In this document: positions 1 to 12,000 of the stretch, one piece after another
Numbering within the stretch: position 1 is the stretch's first letter
Layout of the letters: every line of letters begins with the position of its first letter
NCBI GenBank assembly: GCA_963693305.1
Contig: OY855906.1
Location: forward strand, 6,640,501 to 6,704,500
DNA from: Meandrina meandrites
Lineage: Eukaryota; Cnidaria; Anthozoa; Scleractinia; Meandrinidae
Direction of reading: 5' to 3'
Length of the DNA stretch: 64,000 nucleotides
Notes under the pieces: generated by a model
What the model was told of the DNA's origin: nothing
Seen by the model: the letters and a program-made list of their open reading frames with translations, nothing else
The model's database searches: none
Made by a program: the position numbers and the translations under genes

Positions 1-640
1 TCTCGGGCTTGCTTTCTATTTTTTTATATCGCGTCCTAGCTAGAGAGATAAGCCTTTCGATCTGTTATATCCATCTTACCTAGTGGGACTTCTTGACATG
101 GTATGAGTTTTACGATCGTCCATGATTTCACAGTGTTCGAATTCAGCTGTGCGTCTGAGCTAACAATTTCAAACTTTTGTGTCAACAAACATTGGATGAT
201 GTAAACTGTAATGTTTCACCATGTTCAGTGCAGATTGCAGACAAAGCAGATGATTCAGCACAGCAACAATAGATCAAACAAATTCTGAATGCGGTTGTAA
301 AGCCATATCATTATCTTTTGATAATTACAAGAAATGAACAGTTCACTACAATGATGCTTCCATGTTGTTTATAGGAACCAGACGAATCTCCAAGAACGAT
401 CAACAAACTAACAACGCTTGTGATTGGTCGAGACACGGAATTTACGAAAGCGCCCAATCAGGTGACGTCTCATATTTTTTTCACAAACGAGCCCGCGAAC
501 CAAGTTATACATTACGTGTCGATTCAAAATGGCGGCGTTTTGATAAAGAGAAACCATTTCGGATTTCTTGGCTTTTACGCCAATATTTTGTTGCAATGTG
601 TTGTCTGTAGCTACGATGGTTCAGGAAAAAACCATCCACG
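1..640. other. Upstream flank of the IBTK gene
   Basis: No exon, RNA gene or clear repeat is recognised here. The stretch must hold the promoter and 5' leader of the gene starting at 641, but no TATA box or initiator could be assigned. An ATG at 615 lies 26 bases upstream and out of frame with the chosen start, so it would be a short upstream reading frame if the leader includes it. Several small open frames on both strands overlap between 362 and 768 and show no family resemblance. Confidence 0.4.
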
Positions 641-1939
641 ATGGACTGCACACCAAAATGTTGCCTTGCCAAGCACGCTGAGCTGATCTTGTCTGTCATC
701 ACAAAGGAAGATGCTGCGAAGGTTCGCACAATTTTACCCCGAGTTTGCTCGAACTTTGCGCGCGTCACAGATCAGTTTGGTAGGAACGCCTTGCACTTGG
801 TAGCATCTTGTGGGAAAGGCGACATTTTGGAGTGGTTGGTGAAAGATCAAGGTGTTGATGTGGAATTTAAAGATCTGGAGTCGGGATGGACTGCTTTGCA
901 CAGAAGTGTCTTTTACGGATATTTGGACTGTACAGTCAAGCTAATTCAGGTACATTGTGATTACATTTTATTTTATCATTAATTGTATTTACAAGCATTT
1001 CATGTGTAGTGATTTGATAGTGATCAGGACAATTTCTCCTCTGTGGTGATAAATTAAATTAAAGGTTCGTTCTTTTTGTCCAGGTCTATGTAAGAAGTTG
1101 CACCTGTATAATAAACTTTAAATATTTTCATACGGCTGTTTCATGAGTAATGCCTGGATGCAGTGTATGCTTCACGTTGAATGTTGAGAAATATAGTAGA
1201 ACCCCTATTAAGTGGCCACCCTCAAGGAAATTGCAACTGGCCACTTAATAGAGGTTGGCCACTTAATAGGGGTTCATCAGAAATTAGCAAAAGGCTGTTT
1301 AAAAATACAAAATAGGCTGAAACAGAATAATGGAACCACATAAAGACAACAATAAACCTGTGTTTGAATAATTTAATCAGCCGTCACTGTCCGAGCTTGT
1401 TGGAAATAAATCCAAACTTGTATATTACATTCTTGGTAGCCACTGAATAGGGGTAAAATCAATAGAAGAATGCTCATCAAGATGGCAGAAAGGTGGTCGT
1501 GGCCGCTTAAGAGAGGTGGCCGCTTAAAAGGGGTTTCATTTACAGTATTAAACTGAGAATAGTGTCGGGACTTTTCTAACTGTACGCTTAATAGGGGGTG
1601 GCTGCTTAATAGGAGTTCAACTGTATTGTGCATATTACAGCAACTGGTGTTTCCCAGCTTAGCCATTTATTTCAGAAATATTAAAACTTGCATCTGCGAA
1701 GACAAAAATACCCCAGAAACCCTTTGTTTCAGATAACAAGATTTACTTCTGAAATATCAGTGTCTCACATACAGCTTAACTGGGAAACAATGATTTTGTC
1801 TGTTCTTCTTATTTGTTTGCATTAAATTCTCTCTTCTGTTTTTCAAAGCTTGGTTCAAATCTCGGTTGTTTTGACAAGGAAAGTCTCTCTCCACTGGATC
1901 TTATTCGACTGGATTCACCATTCCAGATTGCAACGGGAG
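641..1939 (+). other. IBTK: IBTK exons 1-2: ankyrin repeats
   Basis: Exon 1 is 641-949 (ends in phase 0) and exon 2 is 1849-1939 (ends in phase 1). They encode GRNALHLVASCGKGDILEWL and WTALHRSVFYGYLDCTVKLI, typical ankyrin helices, followed by LSPLDLI, which matches the stretch just before RCC1 in human IBTK. The intron between them carries a 430-bp inverted-repeat element. Confidence 0.9.
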
Positions 1940-4900
1940 GTAAGTGCACAGTTAATTGGCGTAGAAATTTAATATGAGTCTGACGATCTGACACCTGGAT
2001 TGAGAGAAGTACTGTGAGAGTAAAGTACCTTCTTCGAGAACACAACATGGTGACACTGGCCAGGACTAAAATAGTTATTCTAATAAAATGCTAAAATTGG
2101 TGCACATCCAAAAAATACCTACTGTAATGTTACACATAATAATAGGACATTGTGCATAATGTACACGACTTGTAACAATGGAAACCTGATGCAAAAACTC
2201 ATGGTTTCCAATCAGAAGACCCAAAAGAAGCTCTTGCTTGCCCTAGCACGAGAATTACATGTACATTAACTACGAATAACCAGGCAATTCAACACTTTTA
2301 TTACTAACCTAAAAGTTATGCAATCTGTGATTTCTACTCATCTGTAAGTTTTGAGACTTGGTTAAGTGACCATTTATTTCATTTTAAAATTGTGTGTTTC
2401 TTTCTACCAGTCCAAGCTCAAGTTGTTTCTTCCTATGGAACTGCCCTAGAAGATGAACTTCAGTTAGAAGTTGGTGATGTTGTGAAGGACATTCACCTGA
2501 CAGATGCCAGATACTGGACTGGGATTCTAAAGGGAAGAAGGGGACACTTTCCAAAAGACTGTGTTAAGCTTCTATCAGAGGGTTTGTGTTTTATAGAATG
2601 TTAATTAATGCCGTTCAAGGTGCAGTGATGTTTACGTTCTTAAATTCTGCACAGGGCCAGAGATCTACAATGTACATGTAGGTCAGTTTAATTTCCCTTT
2701 AAAGTAACTGAGGAGAACGTGCTGCCTTTGTGACTAATACATCTTCAAATGGTTACATGTAGATGTTCTAGTCTTCTCGGATAAGGACTATAAACCATAG
2801 GCCCGTCTCCTGCAACTTCAGTGTTATATGGTCAGCAGGGGAGGTTAAAGAACCCACACACTTGTTGCAAAGAATAGGGCATGGAGTTCCCGGTGTTGTG
2901 GTCAGGCCTTGTTTCATGGGTTGGTGCTTCACATAGGGTTAACCTCATTGTGCCTTAATCCCCCTTGGACAGAATTGTCCAAGAAAAATTGGTACAGTAT
3001 GTCTATGACTAATTTATTTTTCTGCCAAGAATTACAAAGTTTCTTGTAATAAGCAGTGTGACTATTCTGTGCTTTCATGAGAAATCTTGAGAAATTCTAG
3101 TATAGCCGCACATGATGTACCATTGAGGACATTATACCATCATTGCCAGCAGTGTTTTATTTTTTATTATTTCTTTAAGATTATCCACTGGAGCTCTTTA
3201 CTTGGGGATCCAATACAAATTTCACTCTTGGTCACAGAGATGAAAGCACAAGACATGTACCGGAACTACTTGAAAGTGTCCAAGGAGATCCCAAAGTTTG
3301 CATCAAAGAGGTCAGACTGTTAAATGCTTTCAATTTTATTAATTATTAAAAATGTAAAATTATTTTAGTTAAACTTTCTGCCTAGTAATAATTTATCATA
3401 AGATGCACATGTTTGTACTGACAAAATAAATAGCTCGACAAGTTACTTTAAAACTAGACAATTAAAAGTCTGCCTTTTCAGGACATGGAGGCTGAAACAA
3501 GCTCGTGCTTCTCAGTGATCAGCCAAATATTGTCTGATTACTAACTGCAATTTGCATGTCTGAAATTAAAACCATTGTTCATAGCACATAGTTTAAGCAC
3601 ATTGTTTACTCTATGCTGTACATCTAATTTTTTTCTTTTCTTTTTTTTTTTCATTATTGGCTATGTTGTGGTAATCTGGTATTTTCGTTCGTTTTATATT
3701 CATTTATCATATCTTACCCATACAATAGAACAAAGGAAATACCAAATTGTACCAAGGGTAGAATTGAACCACGGCAGCTATTTTACTTTATTTAGGTTGT
3801 GATGTGTAAGTTCCACTCTGTATTCCTGAGCATGGATGGCGAAGTTTTCACCTGTGGTCATGGCAGAGGAGGCAGACTGGGACATGGCAATGAAGAAACT
3901 CTTTTAGTATGTACATGTAACTAAATAACAAAATTGCATGACTAATGCTACTGTTAAATAAAAGTTTCAAAAGTACCCCCAACCCACCTCCCCTCCTGAA
4001 AGTAGAGATCCACTGAGAGCAGGGATAAAAATTTAATTTCAGCATTGTTGCTAACTCGGAAAAACAGCGTAGTGGCAGCACAGAGCTGTTATACTGAATT
4101 GTATGTGGTCACACACTAAATTAAGTGAATAATCAAGATGCACGGTGATCACTGCTATGTAATACATGTACAGTGTAACATACACTAAGTTTACTAAAGT
4201 GTGCATTGTATTATAAATTATCTGTTGAAGGTGTTACAACAAGTGAAAGCTCTTCAAGACTGGAATTGCATATCAATTGCTGCTGGTGAGGATCATACAG
4301 TGGTAGTCACAGATCAGTAAGTGCGTTTTTATAACACAGTGTGTTGTGTGTATAAATGTACATTTTTGTATTGTTTGGTGGAGTTAACTTCAGGATGGAG
4401 TCTAAGTGGCATCCAAGAATAAATTAAAGTGGAAGCAAGACAAGATCATGGTGTGTTAAAAAGGAGTGTCCATAAAAAAAATTTAAATGTCCAGATAGTG
4501 ATGGATATTTCAAGAAAATTTATTAATAAACATCATTCTTAATCTCAACTTGAATTAACAGATTTGATATGTCTTTATGTCTTGCCAGGGGTTCAGTTTA
4601 CACATTTGGACTGAATGACTCTCATCAGCTTGGACATTCACCCTCTCCAAAGCAATGTCTCTTGCCAAAAATGGTGATTATGTAATCTTGTTAATAGTTG
4701 CTAATGTTAATGCTAAACTGCACTTGACAGTTGAGTTTCGATAATACATGCACAGCTTAAAGTGCTACTATGATCAAATTTTCACCCATTGGAATTAGCC
4801 ATGTTCTAAACGAGCAGGGGACTGGGTACGAACATGTTTTCTCTTCGGTATAAACATTCAATATCGATTGAATTGAAAAAATGGGGCACGTCATCTGAAA

Positions 4901-5986
4901 GAGCATCCAAAAATTAGTAAATTCACCAAATTTGACGGTTATTGGTTTACACCCAAAGGCATGGTACACTTAGTATGGATTGGAGGGACAGGCGTCCTCC
5001 AATCCATACTAAGCTCTCTTATTTTAAAAGTGTACCATGCCTTTGCGTTTAAACCAATGACCATCAAATTTGGTAAATCTACTAATTTTTGGATGCTCTT
5101 TCAGATGACGTGCTCCATTTTCAATTCAATCGATATTGAATATTCGTACCAAGAAAAAATATGTTCGTACCCAGTCCCCTGCTCGTTTAGAACATGGCCA
5201 ATTTTAGGCGTTTCAACAAGTAGTCAACGAAACATTCAAAATGCCGTTTTCTGTTTTCGAATATCTATTTTAGTTCCGGAGATATCTTAGCTTAAAAAAA
5301 TTGTAAAATATGCAAATTAGGGGACTGATGACGTTATCTACTCAACCCAATTTTTTGTCAAGTACAAAAATTAAGTTATCTCGGTCGTTTTTCTGCAGAG
5401 ACCAATGAAACTTGGCAGACTAATAGTTCCACAGATGACACACCTACAGTTGTAATAAAAAATATGTTACCATGGCAACTCACTCTTTTCCAGTCCCATC
5501 AATTTGTTTTTAATATTTTTAATTTTTTCAGTTCGGAAAAATTAAACCCAGGCTAGGCGTCACCAAATCCATTGATATGCCTGCCAGATGTCGCATGTAA
5601 AGCATTTTTTACAAATATTAAAAAAGAATGCCAGAATAGGCCAGAAAAGCCTTTAGCATTGAGGGGATCTGGAACCTAGTATGTTGCTAGCAGAGTGTTC
5701 CTGCAAAAAATCAGAGACTTTCACTACAAATTGGCTGAGATATCACTTTCTTCGTATTTAATCAGAATTCGGTTGAGTATATGACGTCATTACATTGTTA
5801 ATTTGCATATTTTAAAAACTTGGAAATAAAAGAGATATTGGAAAACAGTAAACGGCATTTTGCTTCTCATAAAGAGTACTTGTTAATATTTTAAAACGGC
5901 TACAAAAGAAAATATGCGAATTTGATCATAGTAGCACTTTAAGTCACTGTGTTAAGTAGTTGTAATAATAATAATAATAATAATAA

Positions 5987-6017
<31 letters not shown>

Positions 6018-9000
6018 AAGAAGAAGAATAAGAATAATGGAGCATTTTTCACCTGAGTGTCGAAAGTACACTGTAGTTACTACGCATTACTATGCTAAGT
6101 GATTGCTTGAAAAAACTCGCGCCATTTTCTCAACCAGTCAGAAGTAACTCAGTTTAACCACGCTTTGCTTCGGCTACCTGTATTTAAAGTGAACTAATTT
6201 AAAAAGAATATTTATTTTTACCATAATGTGTACAGTCAAGTATTAATTTTTATACAGTCAAGTATTCACTATTGGACTGTCCAAGTTTTTGTTGTCATGT
6301 CGTCATGGAGTCATGACGATTCTGCATCTTGTTTACTGAACTTTAAGGTAATAAACCTCTGCCATTAATTATGAATCACGAATAAGTTGTTGTCCATTCC
6401 ACAGGTGCAACTAAAATTGTGGAAGGGCAAAGACATAGTGGGAGCTGCGGCAGGACGTTATCACTCAGTGTTTTTTACTGCACGTGAAGTATACACTTGT
6501 GGCTTGAATGCTGGGCAGCTAGGTAGGGCTTGTTTGTTTTTTGTGGAATCCTGATTTCTCAAATTAAAAGGCAATTAACATTTTCATACTTTTTTTAGGA
6601 CATTCAAAGGGAGAAAAGTACCAAACACTTCCCCGTCAGGTAACAGAACTGTAATTTAAAAACTGTAAATGAGGGTACACTGTACATGTAATTCACTGTG
6701 TCGAATGTACTGTGTACAACTGAATCATTCTTTTTTGCAACTTAAGTTTACTGTTATAATGTATATTACTATCTAATGTGTATTACAGACTGCTTAGCAA
6801 TGTTTGTCTTAGAACTATTTGACATGACTGGGTTGACTCGAGTAAAAATGCACATATTCACAGGTACATGTAAATGATGAAAGCAGCATCAGCTTTGTTA
6901 TGGTGTCCTTTCTTCCTCTGTTGGGTGGCCACGGTTGAGTTCATTTCACTGTAAAAAGTCCACCCCCACACCCAGCCACTTTTCTGCCCAAAAATGGAAT
7001 TGTCTTTGATGAACAACCAAATGTTTGTTTCATCATTTTACATGCAGGTCAGTGGTCTTGCAGACAAAGATGTTGTAATCAGCAAAGTGACTTGCAGTGA
7101 TGGAGCCACTGTGTGTGCGACAGACAAAGGAGACATCTTCTTATTGCACCAGTACACTTGCCGCAAGATCATATCAAGGTATTATAAATTTACATACAAT
7201 TGTATTTAACGTAATGAGTGCACTTGTTTACAATTGTCAGTGATGCTGTTAACGAATTTAAAGCATTCCCTCACGCCAATGTACCCTTAATTCAAAACCT
7301 AAAACGTCACAAATGCATGGGTTTGTTTGTAGCATGAGCACCAACGAACTACTACTAGCTCTGATGAAGGTGAACAGGAGTCACTGAAAATTTAGTAAAG
7401 AAAAACAGATTGGCTTAAAAATCCTTTTTATATATAAATGTCTTCTACTGATCCCTATACTGGTTCCCGGCCAGTATTTTCAGGAATATGAAGAATATAT
7501 TTCAATTTTTCCTTTCTTAAAGGTTCACTGATTTGACTAGTTTAGCCGTGATTGGAGGTGAGCTGGACATGATATCCCCACAAGAAGTCAGCAAGAAATT
7601 TGCCGATGAACTTGCTGTGACTTTACTGAATTCAAGAGGAAGGGTTAGTAACTACAATTTGTAAAAATACTATTACCAGTGTAATCATACTTATAATAAT
7701 TATTGTCCTATTTACTGGAAAAAGTGTTGCAGTGCCAATTCAATTTTTTGGTTGTTTGTTGAAGAGCTTTTACGAAGGGTGTGGTGCTTATAAAAAAAAA
7801 CTCATTAAGAAACCTTTTACAACCCTCTTTATCACGTCACTCTTTTTTCTATTATCAGAGCCAGGTAGCTGAATGGGTGCCTTGCTGAATAAGTGCCGTT
7901 TTCAAACTTTGAACAGTGTTTCGAATAAGCACTGTGTCATGTTGTTGGTGTGGGTTGCATAGTCCAGGGTGGTGCTTATTACTGTTTTTCTTTGATCATT
8001 AACAGCCCTTATTTGAGGGTGGTGTTTAATCAAGAGCATGTTGCTCATTATTAGTAATTACATGTACGGTGTACTGCATAAAACTCCAATGTTGTAGTGC
8101 ATGTAAGTTTTTTCGTTATCTGTTTCCAAAAACATCAGTTACATGCACAATGACGTATGTATGTTCTTTGCATCAGGTTTCCCAGTGGAAGCCCAAATTT
8201 AGTTCCACAAGAGAGTGCTTTTGGTGTCACAACCGACCAATCACAGGTTATTATCATACAGTAATGGCTGGCTGAGGTTTTGTTATTGTGTTATAGTGTT
8301 TACACTTCCATGATATCACTCCATGTTACATGTATAATAATCATTAGTACCACAGTTACATCGTAACTGTAATTATAGCATCACATTGTATTATGACATT
8401 TCAATTGTGCAGTTGTACATGTAATACAACACGCTAACCTTGTGGTTTATTGGAGAAGGGTTTGATACAGAATCAGTAACAATTTTTGTTCATTTTTTTG
8501 CAGTAAGAGATTTTTCAATTGGGAAACAACTTCTTATTGTGTCTGGTAAGTTAAAAATATTGTTTCATGATATTTTTTTCTCTTACCCACTGATGCGGTG
8601 TAAAACAAACTTCTGTTTTTAACCTTTAGTCTTACGGTTTAGTGTTAATGATTTTGTAATAATTATTTTTTTCTTCTGAATTGCAGATGATGGTGAGGCA
8701 TTTGTCTGTCAGCCCAACACAACCAAGTCAAGTCCAGTGAAAATTGATTGCAACAGAATCCCCTGCTCACCATCCATCTCTTCTAAAAGTACAGAAAGCA
8801 CACTTGCACAATCACCCCCAACCACCTCCCCCATCAGTGACATCTCCAACGAGAAAGCTGAGACACTTGCACATTCATTTCCCAACACCACTCCCCTCAG
8901 CTTGCTAGTTAAAGACAAGGAAAAGAAGGATACTGTTGTGGAGTACTGCCTTGAAAGAATTCCACTCATTCATCGTGGACAGCGAATCTTCACAGACAGA

Positions 9001-12000
9001 AAGTCTAGAGGCTTTGCTGTGCTACAAGTTGCTTCAAAGGAGGGGTGAGTGGAACACTGTTCCTTTCTTTTTTGAACACTTCGAGCCAGACACCTCTTCT
9101 CAAGGGATGCCACTGTACTTCACTACTGCACCCCACCCCACCATGCAGCACCATGTCGTGCACACCGCATCTTGCCATGCTGTGCCACACCACACCTTGC
9201 CATGCTGTGCCACACCACACTTTGCTGCACAGCACTGTGTTGCACCAGAAAGACAAACATTCAAAGTATAGCATCAAGTCCTTACATATAGATCTGCAGT
9301 TGAGGTTGCTTCTTTTTTGCGTGTGATCCCAGATTGCAGAAGTTGCCACAAGTGAGCCCAGTGCAAATGTCTGAACAGCTGATTCAACTTTTAGAGGAAG
9401 CAACCTGTGATGACGACATTCACGACATTGAATTTATTGTAAGTTACATGTATGCACCAGTCATGTTTGAAGATTTTACATAACAGTATAAAGGTAATTT
9501 ACATTGAAACCTTCTCTTTTTAATCATTACATAATAATTATATTGTAGATTAAAGGTCAGACAATTCCAGCCCATGGTTGTGTCGTAGCATCAAGAAGTC
9601 CAAAGTGTCACCAGCTGATATGCGAAAACAATGAAAACTGCCCTCAAGTAACCGACAAAAGGATACGAACTATACCACTACATGACAGTCTTGAATACAG
9701 CAAGGTTGTACACTGGCTGAAACAACTCTATGGCGGTGGAAATATCAGTGACAAGGAGCTGTTCTTGAAAGACGTTCCTCCAACAAAGGGCAAAAATGGA
9801 TACCACAGTGTTAACAAAAACAAACATGAAAAGAAAGTACCAAATCAAACAGATAGAACTGTAAAAGAAGAGAAAGGTGTACTGGGACGTGATGGTAAGA
9901 ACGTGATTCAAGACTGTTTACTGGCAGACTTGGTTTTTTTGACAAAGAGAGATCTGGATGATTTTTCTGCACCAACTGATGATGATGTGTTACTGGATAA
10001 CGCAGCCAGTGATTTTGCAGCAGCAAAAATGAGACAAAGGAAGAGTCTTGAGTCAAAGGCTCCAGCCAGGTAAATTTGCCAATTTCTCTTGAGCCTTCCA
10101 AAAACTCAAATCAAAAGTTGTTCAGTCCCTTGGATTTGCATCATTAAAGGGGGAGTCTCACCACAATCCATGTCCAATGCACCCAAACTAGCCGATGTGC
10201 ATCACCGGAAGTCAATGATCATATAAAGAAACTAAAACGTTGCATCAGTACTTGCCTAACCTTGCTAAAACGCGCTGGACTGGTCACAAAAGTTGTTTAA
10301 AACTAGTGTAGCTATGGACGGATAGGAAAGAAGTAGTTTAAGCTTCAAGTTTGACAGATTATGTTTTTTTTTTACATCTTAGAAAGTGAATTTAAGGTTA
10401 TTTTGTGGATCAGTGAGTGCCCCTTTATAATTCTAGCATAGTTTACAAAAAAACTTAAAAAGACCTCTCGTGATACTGCACCTTTAAGTCGAACTCTGTA
10501 ATTTTACAAATGATTTCTAGAGCTCTGATGTCTTGAACCAATTTCCGTTTTGAGGTTTACGAAATCGGGCCTCCACTGTACATGTATGCATTTTTTTTAA
10601 AATTTATTTTATAATAGTTGTACAATGTGCGTGCAGATCGACATGACTGTACATGTATATCATTAGTGGAGTCAGGATCTTACTTTTTGTGATATTGTGA
10701 TGTTGTTGTCTAAACGATGTTTTGCTAATTTTGTTAGGAACGGAAACAAGGCCGATTTTTCCAGATGGCATGCTTGTGAATCTTTGAAGTTCTCAAGATT
10801 TAATTGGTAAGGGTTTGACCGTACAACCCGCATCAAAGCAGTTAATGTATTTGCATTGCTGTATTTGTGGATATGTTCCATATCCCACTGATGTACCATC
10901 CAGTTACGTGTATTGTGTATCAATGTGTCTTGATTTTTTTTAAATTTCTCCCCTGTTTTACACAATGCTTCTGGTTTATGCGCACAGTATTTATGATGTT
11001 CTTATTATTACTTTAGTCCAGAGCTTTGTGATGTTGTGATCGTCTCTGAAGACGGAAGTGAATTGAAGTGTCACAAGTGTATTCTCGTTGCTCGGCTTGG
11101 TATGCATATTCAGTCATTCCATTTTAACTAGTACTGGCAATTTATTCGCAAAGTTTAAACACTCTTTTTAACACCTTTCCTTTTTCCTTGCAGAGTATTT
11201 TCGCAGTATGTTAGCATCTGGCTGGTTGGAGGTAAAGCTTTAGCAATATCTTGTTTTCCTTTTTTTTTCAAACCATGTTGTACAGCAGTTTTTTAGCATC
11301 TTTGCTAAGCTCTTTGATTGGCTTAAAATGTTCTTCAAATCTAGTTTAGCCAATAAGAACAATTCAAACTGATGGCTGTTTGGCCTTCATTATTTTTTGC
11401 GCGCTTACGAGGGACTTGGGTTTGTTGTACAAGCTCTGCGGTAATTGCAGATCGGCTCATTTGGCTACATGCAGTTGCAAAGTTCCTCTGTGTCAGATAC
11501 GTTCCACTCTATTTTCAAATGAACAGTCTCCAGTACAGTACCGGCTTTTTCTGGGAGTTTCGGTGGAATGTTGACAGGAAACGGCGCAAAAGAATAAAAC
11601 GCCCTTGAATAGAGTGTGGTTTGCGTTCATCGCGCGCTTTATACCAAAACTGATTCAAAACCTGCTCGTAACGGTTGTGTGGTAACTGCAGTACCCTTTT
11701 CCTTGCAGTCTAGTGAGCAATCCAAGACTCTTAAGTTGCCGTTTCCAACTGACATCCTAGAGGTTATATTGGATTTCCTGTACTCAGGGCAAGCACGAAA
11801 AGTACAAGGTAATGGCACTTATGGTGAACGTCTGTTCAATGTACGCAAACGATACCCAGCCATCCATCTTGAAACTCGTGCCGAAACACTGCTTTCCTCG
11901 TCATATGTAGCCTGTTAGCAGTGAGTTTTTGAATGTATGGTTGTTAGACGGAGAAGCTTGCTGTTCATACCCATCTGAGCTGCCTTGAGTGGCAGCAGGT

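Larger units (their letters stand above)
3180..7643 (+). other. IBTK: IBTK exons 3-10: RCC1-type beta-propeller repeats
   Basis: Exons: 3180-3310, 3796-3906, 4231-4316, 4589-4673, 6405-6522, 6599-6639, 7048-7178, 7523-7643. RCC1 signatures are ELFTWGSNTNFTLGH, FTCGHGRGGRLGHG, AAGEDHTVVVT, VYTFGLNDSHQLGH, AAGRYHSVFFT and VYTCGLNAGQLGH. SDGATVCATDKGDIFLL matches the end of the human RCC1 block. The exon at 6599-6639 is only 41 nt. Introns hold a long hairpin element (4756-5943) and a microsatellite. Confidence 0.9.
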
